Below the pieces are notes generated by a model. The model saw nothing but the letters and a program-made list of their open reading frames with translations, was not told where the DNA came from and did no database searches. A stretch of 64,000 nt of DNA from Adiantum capillus-veneris (taxonomy: Eukaryota; Streptophyta; Polypodiopsida; Polypodiales; Pteridaceae), in contig CM043963.1 in the NCBI GenBank assembly GCA_014529385.2, forward strand, positions 95,494,412-95,558,411, given 5' to 3'. Every line of letters starts with the position of its first letter. Position 1 is the stretch's first letter. Shown piece after piece: positions 1-10,860 of this stretch. A program made the position numbers and the translations under genes.

Positions 1-274
1 GGACAAGTTCCATGTCCTGGATAGCAACCAAGCCAAGCACGGTGCGAAGTGTAGTCATCTTGACTACTGGAGAGAAAATCTCATCAAAATCCACACCTTT
101 TTGCTGCTTGAAACCCTTGGCAACTAGACGAGCCTTGTATCTAGGCTCGGGATCTTCCGATGTATACTTCTTTTTGTATACCCACTTGCAAGGTAAAGCA
201 TTTTTTCCTTTTGGTAATTCAACCAAATCCCATGTCTCATTAGCCACAATCGAATTGTATTCTGATTGCATAGC
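1..274 (-). pseudogene. Start of reverse transcriptase, copia element 1 (runs off the window)
   Basis: After the amber at 275-277 the same frame stays open to the window edge and encodes the N-terminal RT signature, including [10 protein letters not shown] and [11 protein letters not shown], the conserved copia RT entry region. The catalytic YVDD motif lies outside the window. There is no further stop codon in this piece. Confidence 0.9.
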
Positions 275-2320
275 CTACTCCCACTTAACGCTATCATCCA
301 TTTGTATAGCTTCTTTGTAGCAGGTTGGCTCTCCACTGTCAGTGACCAAAATGTGGTGTATACCCAGCTCAAACCGCTCGGGCGCACGTGATACTCTCTC
401 AGAGCGTCTCAGTGCCTGACTGCTGGAGTCCGCTCTCTCCAGAGCAATAGTAGTATCTTGCACTTGAGGAGTGGGTGCAACACTACTGAACTGAGTTGGT
501 TCGGAGGCTACATCCTCAAAACGAACACGTCTGTACTCAACATCTTTGATGGGCTTCTTGTGCATTTTTGATTCATTGAAATTCACATGTGAGCTACGAA
601 TGACTTTGTTTGATATTGGGTGCCAGAGATGATATCCCATCTCTCCGTTTGCGCCATAGCCAATAAAGATGCATTTGTGTGATCTGGGATCTAACTTCCG
701 ACGAAGTTCTTTGGGCACATGTGCATATGCTTCACATCCAAATACACGTAAATGCTCATAGCTTGGCCTTTTGCCAGTCCATAATTCCTCTGGAATTTTG
801 AAATTCAAAGGAGAACTGGGTGACCTGTTGATGATGTGCACTACTGTCAGAACAGCTTCCCCCCAAAACTCTGGAGTAAGCTTCGCCATAGACATCATAG
901 AGACAACTCGCTCTTGAATCGTACAATTCATTCTTTCAGCTATCCCATTTTGTGCAGGTGTGTATGGAGCAGTAAACTGCCGCCGAATGCCTCTTCTATT
1001 GCAAAAATCCTTGAACTCTGTGGAGACGTATTCTCCACCATTGTCCATGCGAAAAGCTTTGAGCTTTGTTTCTGATTGGTTCTCAACCATGGCGAGGAAT
1101 TTTTGGAATGTCGAAAAGACTTCTTCCTTACGCTTAAGGAGATACACCCACACCTTTCTGGTAGAATCATCTATGAATGTGAGAAAGTAGTTCGCCCCCC
1201 CTAGAGTTTTATGTGGCATTGGACCACACAAATCACTGTGCACCAAGTCTAGAGGTTCGCCTAGTTTCTTATTCAATGGCGAAGATGTCAATCTAGTCTG
1301 TTTGCCATACAGAAAATGCTCACACAATGGAAAGTCCGTGTAATATAACACAGGTAAGTAGCCAGAACGCTGAAGTGTTTTCATTCCCTTTTGGCTAATA
1401 TGCCCTAGCCGGCTATGCCACAACTCAGGAGACGGCAGCTCGACAACATAGATAGAGTGTTCGTCGACACTCGAAACAAACAAAGAGTACAGGGATCCAT
1501 TTTTATTGCCTTTCATCGTGATAAGGTTGTTCTTGCGGATCATCCAAGAACGATTACCAAAAACTGTAGTGTAGCCAAGATCATCCAATTGCCCTATAGA
1601 AAGCAAGCTTTTCGTAAGCTTGGGCACATGTCTGACATTCTGCAGCACAAAAGCAGTGCCATTATGCATCTGAAGTTTCACATCACGAATGCCAATAATG
1701 TCAAGCTCATAGGAATCACCAAGCTTGACTATTCCATGCATGGATGCATAAGAGGAAAACCACTCTCTATGCGGTGTGACATGGAAACTTGCACCAGAAT
1801 CAAGGATCCAATTCTGTGCATAACCCTCATCCTGTGCAACCAAAGCATCTGGAGTGAGATCTGAAGTGAAAATGAGGACATCTGAGGCATCTGCTGTCAC
1901 CTCGGGATGAATCTTTGTGGGCATAATGAGCATCACTGGAGGAGGAGCATCCTCTACTGCAGTGATAGGTATGGGAGACTCAACAATATTGAGCTCTTCA
2001 ATCTTTATTGTACTTTTTCCTTTGCCAGAATTATCCTTTTTCATGTTTTTCTGATCTCTTAGGAAACTACGACAATCCTTTTTGTAATGACCCTTCTTGT
2101 GGCAATAGTAACACTCGACATTTTTGGCATTGCGGTCCCTACTTTGGTTCCTGTGTCTGCTAGGACTACGAGGATTTCGCTCTCTACTTTTGCTTTTGTG
2201 TTTGTTCCTGTCACGGCCTCTTGCCTTTGTTGAACTGCCAGCCATATATGCATCTCCATGACTAGCATTATCGAGAGATTTACAATGAATCTCTTCAGTG
2301 AGCAACGCATCTGACAGCAT
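275..2320 (-). pseudogene. Gag C-terminus, protease and integrase of copia element 1
   Basis: The 681-codon frame holds, in order, a basic Arg/Ser-rich stretch, a CX2CX4HX4C zinc knuckle (CYYCHKKGHYKKDC, about 2113-2070), an aspartic protease (WILDSGASFHV), and integrase. The integrase has an N-terminal HH-CC zinc region (LWHSRLGH; the last Cys is Phe in CEHF), the DDE core (Asp in VHSDLCGP, Asp in RMDNGGEY, Glu in NGIAERMN) and the C-terminal region around FGCEAYAHVP and FIGYG. The second zinc-site cysteine is replaced, so integrase would be impaired. The frame stops at an amber codon at 275-277, and coding similarity continues directly beyond it into reverse transcriptase. This is transposon protein, not a host gene. 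Confidence 0.93.
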
Positions 2321-2852
2321 TGAACTCTAACTTGCCATTCGGAGCTGAATTGCTAATGGCTGTGCAAAAGATATCCCATGAACTGGGTAGAGAGCATAAC
2401 AAGAAGATAGATTTGAGTTCATCGTCAAACTCCTTAAAGCCCTGAGATGTCAGCTGACTGAACAAGGAGTTGAACTCATTTAAATGACTGGAAATTGTGC
2501 TACCTTCTTTCATGTTGAGCTTCATAAGCTTTTTCATGAGAAAAACTTTGTTGGATGCACTTTTGCTCTCCCATGCTGAACATAAGCTATCCCAAAGTTC
2601 CTTGGTTGTTTTCTTCCCGATGATAGTGAAGAAGACTGACTCGGCTAGATGTAGACGTATCGTAGCCATGGCTTTTGCATCCAAAATCTCCCATTGAGCT
2701 TGTGTATAATCATCATCCTCTGCACGCTCTTTCAACGGTTCTGAGAGGCCTTTGTTTATCAAAACATCTTTCATGCGCTCTTTCCACATGGTGAAGTTGC
2801 TGCCATCGAACTTCCGAATGAAATACCCCTCCTTTTCTGAAGAAGAAGCCAT
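2295..2852 (-). pseudogene. Gag N-terminal part, copia element 1
   Basis: This 185-codon frame starts MASSSEKEGYFIRKFDGSNF, a typical copia gag start with the F-DG-NF-W pattern, and continues through the gag-polypeptide region (LHLAESVFF, LMKLNMKEGSTISSHLNEF). Gag would form the cytoplasmic virus-like particle. The frame is lost near 2300, where the homologous stretch of element 2 continues into the zinc-knuckle region; here that region is in another frame (275-2320). A single indel explains this, and it lies within a transposon that is dead for other reasons. Confidence 0.85.
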
Positions 2853-4687
2853 CGCTGATAAGAGGGTTTGAGAGGTGCCAAACTATGGCGAGAAGCTGTA
2901 GAAATTTGGGCAGAGTAACCTTTGTAGCGGGAGTAAAATCTCAACCGAAATAGACTCAAAAGTGCCAACAATGGAAGTCACGACTCGCGGGAAGTAAATC
3001 CGGCAGAGTCTCCTTTGTATGAGGAGTCAAAACTCAACTCAAAATGCATATAAATGTGCCAACTGCACTTACTGGGCATCTGCTGCACAAAACAACTGCT
3101 ATGTGAGTGCCAACTTGACGTCAAAAGCATAAATAACTGTCTACATACATATCCTATGGCGAGGGTACCATAAAGGGGAACTCCAGCTACCTGTATCACC
3201 GAAAGTGTCTCAACATTCGAGCACACCCCAGCTCAAAGAAAACCTCACGCATCGACCCTCCAAAAGGCTAATGCAGACACAAATGGACTAGCCACAGTCT
3301 CAGAAAGGGCTCTTCCGGTCCGAGTCTCAGAAACGGCCGGGAAAAACTACCAAAATAGCCAAAAATGGCTCCACACGTAGTATAGTAGGCAGTGTCCGCA
3401 ACTCAATGTACATGAGTAAAACCACGCTCAAACAGGCGCCAAGAACTGCTGCATGCAGTGAAAGTGATCCCTGCGGGGATATCTGCTCTCAAAAGAGCTC
3501 AGTAGCACTGTGTGCTCACAACAAATGCATCTGTCAATGCATGTGTCTGCAAAGAATCTGCTGTCGAAATGAGTGCCAAATCGCCTCTGAAAGCGCTGTG
3601 TCGGTAACGTAGAGAATCTGTGAGTGAATGGGCTGAAAAACCCCCCTGTAACCTGTAACCTGCGTGTCGGTGTCGCTATGTGCCGATTTTTGCCCCACCG
3701 GGCAGAAATATGCTAGTCGAATAGCCACCAAAGGTGTCGTATCCGTAAACTGTGTCGTACAGGGCGATCGATGCGCTCGGTGCCGATGCCGGGTGTCACT
3801 CCTCTATGATAGAGGTACCTCACCCGCGCATGTCGCAAGCACGGTCGTCGATCGCGGGAACGCGCTCGTGTGGGGAAGCGCCCGGTGTCTGGGTCGGATG
3901 TCGGAGATCCTCCGAATGAGCAGTATCGAGCCGGTGCGCATGAGCGGTGTCGATGCCGATGTCACCTTCCGCGCGGGCGGAAGTGGCTAGCCGAGTAGCC
4001 GTAAAACGCCAATGCTCGAGCGGTCAATACCGAGTCGGATTGGTATCGATCGCAGATCTTGCTCGGTCTGTGAAGATTGCTCTCAACTTGTCGGACTCGG
4101 TTGCTTGTGCTCGCTCGCAAGCACGGTGTCAAGCTCTCTCTCTCACTTTCTCTCTCTCTCTCTCTCTCTTTTGATTCTTCCGAGCCTCATAGCTTTGCTA
4201 AATCTTAGGTCCAAGCCGGGTCAAGGCTGTAGTCGGGAAATGATCGCGGTGTCGAGGGCCTTGGGCGGGAATAGCCCCTTGCACACAAGCAATGTGTGTG
4301 AGTTGTGAAAAAAAAATTAATTTCAAATTCACTGTCTCACTGTCGAGCTTTGCCAAAACCGATTCCTCAGTCAAATCTGACGAGCTACAGGGGGTTATGG
4401 GTGTGTGTGTGTGTGTGTGTGTTTGTACCACCACCATCACAAGCTCTCCGAGCTCGGCTCATTGCCCGGTACTACCCGAATTCTCCCCTCTGCTCGCTGC
4501 ACTCTACCAGCGCTGCCTCAATGCATTGAGTGTGTGTGTTTAGCTCGGCTTCAATTGTTGCTATGATCACAGCCTGTGCTGCCCGGTTTGTTGACCAGCG
4601 TTGCCCGCCGGATGAAAATCCCCCAAGCCTGTGATCGATTCTGCCCGATTTGCTGCACAGAGTTTCAAAACCCTGCTCACTAGCGAA

Positions 4688-4757
<70 letters not shown>

Positions 4758-5021
4758 CACACACATTCACACACTCTTCCAAAAGCTGCTCGTCGACTTG
4801 CTTTGTTACAGGCTTTCAACTTTGAGAGCACTTCCTTGCTTTGCTTAATTTCAAGCTGCTCAAAGCTCCTTCTGCTCGAGATAATTTTGAAATTTGCAAG
4901 TAAAATTGCCCTACTGCAGTGAGTGCCGATTTCCTGCTCGAATTGTTTGCTCGATTGCCCGCTGCAGCACCCCGAATGTGCTCGATGCCAGTAGCGCTGC
5001 TTGATTTTGGTGCCCACACAC

Positions 5022-5064
<43 letters not shown>

Positions 5065-5508
5065 CTTTTCAAGACTGTCAAGCAACTCGGTGCTGCCCTG
5101 CTCTATTTCCTTATGCCCCCGAAATGCTCAATGTCGAACCAGCCCGACCTGATCACGACCCTCTCATGCCTTTGCTCTTTGCCTTGCAACTCGGTACCCG
5201 ATTCCCTCTGCCTTGGTTCAATGGACTGCTCGCTCTGTGATCTGCTCGTTCAATTGCTTGTGTGTGTGTGTGTGTATGTGCTTACACACACCACTCAATT
5301 GACTCCAAGACTAAGCTTCCATTAAACCTGTACACAGCATGATTCCAATTGCTTCAATTGTGCAATGATTCCCCCAATCATGAGCTCCATGAGTGTGTGC
5401 AAGCGGCCGTCTCCATGCCGAAGGCTCCAAGCTCCGCGACTCCTCCTAATCCATTTGATCAAGCTTCCATGGCTGATCTGCAAGCTCCGATCCGCTCAAG
5501 CTTCTATA
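2853..5508 (-). other. Unusually long leader of copia element 1
   Basis: About 2.65 kb separates the primer site from the gag start codon at 2852; the same interval in copia element 2 is about 1.09 kb. No long reading frame is convincing. The stretch at about 3740-4080 is conspicuously CpG-rich, and 4.1-5.3 kb carries TC and TG/CA microsatellites. Extra sequence of unknown origin probably expanded the leader. No second LTR boundary or target duplication is visible inside it. Confidence 0.6.
4404..5280. repeat. TG/CA microsatellites in the copia 1 leader
   Basis: Pure TG runs lie at about 4404-4421, 4692-4754 and 5024-5063, with a shorter one near 5262-5280, plus a TC run near 4137-4169. Translations of these runs are poly Val-Cys or Thr-His and do not represent genes. 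Confidence 0.95.
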
Positions 5509-5520
5509 GCTCCGATACCA
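5509..5520 (-). other. Primer-binding site (initiator tRNA-Met) of copia element 1
   Basis: The minus strand reads TGGTATCGGAGC, one mismatch from TGGTATCAGAGC, the complement of the 3' end of plant initiator tRNA-Met used by most plant copia elements. It lies 2 nt inside the LTR, as expected. Confidence 0.88.
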
Positions 5521-5522
5521 AT

Positions 5523-5715
5523 TGATGAGTGTGATGTTTCTGTGTACGGAGTGTGTGCAAGAGAGGGGGAAGAAGATGATACGTAGACAGACTGTGTTGG
5601 GTTAGTGGAGAAGAAAGAGAAGAGTCAACTCTTCCTCTTTCTCTCCCTATATTGATTAGGTGAAATCAAGTGTACAAGGGTGGTTTCCCACGGCCACATG
5701 GCCTACACCCCAACA
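5523..5715 (-). repeat. 5' LTR of copia element 1
   Basis: On the minus strand this 193-bp block begins TGTTGGGGTGTAGG and ends CTCATCA, the usual TG...CA LTR ends, and is followed after the two bases AT by the primer-binding site. A TATA-like AATATAG lies inside and probably belongs to the element's own promoter. Length and ends closely resemble the 192-bp LTRs of copia element 2 (33872-38436), but the bodies differ, so they are separate families. Confidence 0.88.
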
Positions 5716-8485
5716 GAGGGAAGGATTGTCGATTGCACATACGGCCAGCTTGAGACATCAAAAACAACCTTCACCATATGTTGATGGATCAACCCTTAAA
5801 ATGGTTCTTGCATCACAAAGGCAGCTGGTTTTGTGTACGTGAGTTGCTAGTAGTGTTTTTTTGCTCTTGGAGTTGATGGAATTTGTTGGTAGGCTCATTG
5901 TCTAATAACTTTGTTGGGCAGGTGAAGGTTTAGGGTAAGGCATGCAGCTAGCTAAGAAGATGGATTTAATTATATACATTGAAGAACATGTGCTATGTAG
6001 AGGGTATCGTGAGAATGTGCTAGTATCAATGGTAGCCCCGTGCAGACATGCATGCTCTAGGTGTCTATATTTGTGGGACGTACCATAAGCACTTTGTGGA
6101 TATGGACAATAGTATACTATATGCTTAATACAGGGCTTGTAGCTTTTTCATCCATTATATTATATGGCTCAGATGCTTGCATAAGGGCTCCTTGCAAATG
6201 CGTATTTGTGGCGGTTGTTTGAAGAGCTCAATTTCAGTGCATGTCGATCTTCTTTCCTTGTTTGTATTTGGGTTTGGCAAGGGACAAAATGAGCACATGT
6301 AAATTTGGTTGTTTTCTGTCGGTGCATTGCATTTGGGTATATACTCCTTGTGATGCTTCCCATTGTTGAAACTGTCATGAGTTAGTTTTTTTTGCGAGGC
6401 GTTCTATTTGACTTGTGTGTATTTGAGTTCTCATGCATCAAACAAGGACCATAATTGTCATCGTATAGTTTAGCGAGGGTCGTGTTATGCTGGTGCATTG
6501 GATTTGTTCATACATGTGTGTGCATCTTGATCTCCCTTGCCCCATTTTCCATTTATTGCAGGGTTTAGGGTCTCTCTCTCTACTGGGTTGTAGCTACCCA
6601 TAGCCTCACAAGCAGGGTCAGAAGTGGTGGCAATTGCAAGCTTGAATAGCCAAAAATTGGGCCCCGAATAAGCACTCGGGCAAGCCACGAACAATGTGGC
6701 ACAAGCCTTTTACAAGGAGGGCAGGAGTTGTGTCTTGCTTCAACTCAGAGGTGCCCTTTCCCTTAATGTGCCTTTCGCTTGTGTTCTGGCATTGTGGGGA
6801 GACAAGCCAAAGAAAGTGGTCTCAGAGATGAGCTGGCTAGAGGTGCAGAACATTGTGGCAAGCTCCACTGTGGTTAACATTGGTAGCTATGTGTAAACAT
6901 TAAAGCAGTACATAACATACATATTCATAAAAGGAACATGTATTGCCATGTGCACCTTGTGCCAAATTAGAACCTAGACATTGTAGTGAGAAACTTGCCA
7001 CGGTGGAGACACGTCTATTGTGATGTAAACCAGCAAGGGACACAAAAGCACAAAAGAAATCTAACCTACACAACAGACTATGCATGGGTGACGCTTGCAC
7101 TTATGACAGATACTTGCAACCTCGACTTGCAACTAGTATGGGTAAACATCCGTCAGCACAATGAATGGAGATGGATGTTAGCAAATAAACGAGTAGGCAT
7201 GTATGGGTAAACATGGACGAGGGAGGTGTGCAATGGGGAATGGCATATTGACAAATTTGAGTAAAGGATAGCAGAAAGTTAGAAGGAGAAAAGGGAAATT
7301 CACTGGACATGGACAATCTTTGTAACCTTAAACTTAGTGGATAGGGATGGCTATAATGTAAAATCCAATCACGTGCAAGTAGGCATAGACAAGGACTATG
7401 CGCAACAAGGGAAGGATATCGTATTTGAGTGAACAATGGTGATATTCATATCCTTCAACACAATGAATGGAGATGGATCTTAGCAAATAAACGAGTACGC
7501 ATGTATGGGTAAACATGGTTGAGGACGGTGTGCAATGGGGAACGACATACTGGCAAATTTGAGTAAACAATAGTGGAAAGTTAGAAAAAGACAAGGGAAT
7601 CCATAAACAAGCATGTTTTTGGTAACCTTGATAAGTGAGCAACAATCAATGACGACTTCACACCCTTATAACCAACCACAACCTGGAGTAACGTGGGAAC
7701 ATGCAACCGGGGAAGGGAAAGCCTGTGTTTGGTAACCTTGATAAGTAAGCAAATCCTTGTCCCACATAACCAACCACAACCTTGCACAGCTTGCAAACAT
7801 GCAACGTAAGCACATCAACAATCAATGACATCTTTCACACCCTTATAACCAACCACAACCTGACAAAAATTTTGTTTAAGTAAGGGAAAACAAGGAGTAC
7901 TTCACAGCTTTAAGTAACCGCATTTTATAGAATGGTAAGAGTCAGTTGTGTTACATTATGCAGTCACCGGCTATAACCAACTAAGACAAAGAAGCCAAAA
8001 TGGGTGATGGACAAGGGAAGTCATATACATTTGTTAAATATGTGTTGCATACATGATACGTCCCTATGGGCACTATGCTAAAAAAATAAAACCCGGAAGT
8101 TACTGTTGTTACCAAAGCCAAAACAAGGTCTCCTAGTGTCGATCCCTATACAACATCATGTAGACAAAGTACTAGCCATGGTTGAGCTCTAACTGGCTCC
8201 CCAAAAAACATGAGATGACATACACCCGCAAAATTGCAAAACCAGCCAGGATGGAGCTTCAAAATTTTGCTAGGCATTGCATGCACCAATCATGCAACTA
8301 CCTCTTCATCTCATAAACATCATTGTGGCTGAACTAATTCCTTGTCAACCAATTCTTGCTTGGCCGCCCTACGAGACCTCCCAAGATCAGGTCACTACAA
8401 AACAAAGAGGGGCTAATTAGATTGCAAAGCCTGGAGGTAAACCGCAAGATGGCAACGATGGCGCAAAAGTGGTGTTTGGCTATAC
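5716..8485. other. Intergenic, no gene seen
   Basis: I see no conserved protein on either strand in 5716-8485; the reading frames present are short and low in recognisable motifs. The only structure I find is the duplicated block at 7157-7603, listed separately. Confidence 0.55.
7157..7603 (+). repeat. Direct repeat, two diverged copies about 302 bp apart
   Basis: A block of about 145 bp starting CACAATGAATGGAGATGGAT at 7157 recurs at 7459 with scattered substitutions. It contains GGGTAAACATGG, a word related to the larger array at 10.86-12.72 kb. The two copies probably arose from a local duplication. Confidence 0.75.
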
Positions 8486-10350
8486 CTGACAAACTTCATC
8501 ACATAGAAGCCACAATCAATGTCGTTCGGTTGTTGTGGAACATCGATGACCTTGAGCTCAAGTACTAGAACACCCAAGTTCAATGCGTGTCGAATCTCAG
8601 TCTAGTGCATCATGTATGCAAGGGCTTGTAGGCCACTACAAAAAAAACAACATAAACCCAAGATAAGAGAGTACATTGATGTCAGCACATGGTGACCAGA
8701 AACAACACGCTTGAGTGTGGGATACATGTGCACTCTCTTGAGACACTCAAAAATGGGTGTGTAAGACCTAGAGAGTCAAAGTATAGCAAGTAACTCTTCT
8801 TTCCCGGCAGTCGAAGAAGCCTCACACCCCTATTTACATAGAGGGCAAACAAGGACCAATGGTGCCTGCAAAACCAAGAACAAAATGGTTAGCTGCACTA
8901 CCTCATAATTGGCAAAAAGCGGAAAGCACATGTTAAAGCACCCTTAAATCTACCTGCAAACAACCGGCCAAAAGGAAAAGACGAGCTCAGACATGTCAAT
9001 GCCCATAAATTGTTGTGATAGAGCTAAGCACATTGGTGTCCATGGTATACCACAATGAATCAATTATGTGAACCTTCCTCAAGACGAGTGCTGGTGGTAA
9101 TCTATGCTCGACCCACCTGCAAGCAAGCCTAGAACACACACCAAGTTAACATCACAATTCTGGTAAACCATACATTAGCACAAAGTGACCATACATCAAA
9201 GCAAGACACTATCCATACTGTGCAAATAGATTAAGGGCGTGGGTTGATGCCTCCCCATGCAGTATACTTGAAAGCAATGCCTAGTCCACATCACCTGCCA
9301 ACTTAAATCTCATCGATTTGAAAATAATAGATTCTGTTGAAACTAGCCTAGAAACACATAATGAGGACTCAACACAAAGATAGAAATAGATGGTCAATAA
9401 GCAGATCGAAGGAGTAGCAATCTTCTCTTGGGGTTTACACCTAGCAGTGGCAATGTTTCCCCGTGTGGTAGTAACCCTGCCATCCCCGCCCTCTATAACA
9501 CTCACACTGTCATTTTGAATAGTGAAATTGAGGCACACATGGGACCCCGATGCAACACCAAGTGGTGTGGACACATCTATAACAACATGGGTCTTCTTGC
9601 TGGTTCAAATGGGGAGCTTGGATCGACGTCTCAGAGAAACCACCTACTTCAAAATGAGCAATAGAATTAGCATGCGAGCAAGCCTAGAATTGAAAATCAC
9701 CAAAAATAAAAATTTAAAAATTTGGAATTTAAAAATCTGCCAACAAATGGAAAGGGTGGGCAAGGGAAATAATACCTCATCATGCTGCTGGATATCAATG
9801 TTAAGGGTCATTGAAGCAAATCTGGTAAACACATCAGTAGTTTGCTGATCCAGGGAAGACATTGGCTGAACATCCTCAATATCATCCACGGACAATGGCA
9901 GAGTAACATCCTCGACTAGTTGCTCGTCGGCATTGTGTATGGTTGGCTACTCGATGCCATCATGTACAGATGGCTGCCCATCAACATTGTGTATGGTTGG
10001 CTACTCGTCGAAATGTGCAGCCACACCTCGACAAGGGCGGTGGGTGCGGGGACCTCAACTTCAGGTGTATCTCCTAGCCCAATCAAGGAGCTACTTGTAA
10101 ATGATTTGTCCTTGGACCCCACCTCCTTGTCTCCACCACTCCGCTTCTCCACTACCTCCTCATAGCTCTCCCCAATCCCAACTTTAATATCCAGATCATC
10201 TTTACCACACCCTCGGTCATCCTCCTCTTCCACACAACCCTCCTCCTCCACCACCTCTTTACCCTTGTTGCTATGCAAAGCCTTCTCATCATCCTCAATG
10301 TTAGCCATCATCACATTGAGCCAAGTTGGCAACTCCCTGACACTCCTCTG
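8486..10350 (-). pseudogene. Decayed multi-exon gene with a Ulp1-like (C48) cysteine peptidase domain
   Basis: Three separated minus-strand exons assemble the signature of Ulp1/SENP cysteine peptidases, which cleave SUMO or related modifiers in host genes and also occur in plant transposons. An exon at 8865-8697 has a clear acceptor and reads HHWSLFALYVN (catalytic His before Trp) and later YFDSL (catalytic Asp at 8777-8775). An exon ending at a CAG/GTATAG donor at 8486 reads VPQQPNDIDCGFYVMKF, with the oxyanion Gln and catalytic Cys (8514-8512). Upstream pieces include one near 9118-8957 (RKVHIIDSLWYTMDTN), one near 9575-9430, and a first visible acidic exon 10350-9776 with acceptor and donor. 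In-frame stops (TAG near 8600, two TAGs in the acidic exon, stops near 9010) and frame changes suggest a pseudogene. No start codon was found. The domain call is fairly sure; the exon model is approximate. Confidence 0.66.
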
Positions 10351-10860
10351 CATTCAAAACACAAGAGAAATGATTATTGGAAGTGTGCATCTAAATCATA
10401 TAACCCAAAATTCAGGTACATCATCACAAAAATAGGCTACATTATAGGCTTTCTTAAAGCAAATAAAAATTTACCAAGACAAACATTGATCAAGCTATTG
10501 AGCATGAAAAAAAATGCATCAGGCCAAACATTGGTCGAGCTATGATCCCGCCATTTAAAGAAAGATTTTCCCATCTATAAACAAAGTGTTTCCATCAATT
10601 ACTCACGAGGAAACTAGATTTCAAAGAAAACAACATACACCAAAAAGTAATCTACAAACAAAGTGTTTTCATTCACAGAGTTTTCCATCTATAAACAAAG
10701 TGTTTCTATCACAAGGGATCCAGGCAACAATATTTCAAAGAATTCGACAACTTCCATTGAGCAACCTAGTCACAAAGTGTTCACATTCACAGAGTTTTGC
10801 AGAAAAGGATGGCCAAAGGGGAGGTAGATAGAAAATAGGTAACGGCTTGGATCGATGAAC
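10351..10860. other. Non-coding, short repeated words
   Basis: The words ATAAACAAAGTGTTT and CACAGAGTTTT recur several times (near 10575, 10657, 10695 and 10774). No protein is recognisable. Earlier exons of the Ulp1-like gene could lie here or further upstream on the minus strand, but I could not find one. Confidence 0.5.

Larger units (their letters stand above)
1..5715 (-). mobile_element. Ty1/copia LTR retrotransposon 1, 3' part outside the window
   Basis: Reading on the minus strand from 5715 the order is LTR, primer-binding site, long leader, gag, zinc knuckle, protease, integrase and the first part of reverse transcriptase, which is the Ty1/copia gene order. The window begins inside reverse transcriptase, so the catalytic RT core, RNase H, polypurine tract and 3' LTR are not visible and the target duplication cannot be tested; the five bases outside the 5' LTR are GAGGG (5716-5720). 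The coding part is interrupted by one frameshift near 2300 and an in-frame amber at 275-277, so this copy is dead, although the reading frames are otherwise long. Confidence in the class is high. Confidence 0.93.

Noticed and set aside
1415-1864. 149-codon plus-strand frame opposite integrase
   Set aside because: It is antisense to the protease-integrase coding sequence and has no family resemblance.
4472-5152. Frames rich in Thr-His or Val-Cys
   Set aside because: They are translations of TG/CA microsatellites.
9916-10353. Acidic 145-codon frame as an independent gene
   Set aside because: It begins at a splice acceptor (GAATGCAG) and aligns in strand and order with the Ulp1-like exons, so it is better treated as an exon of that gene.
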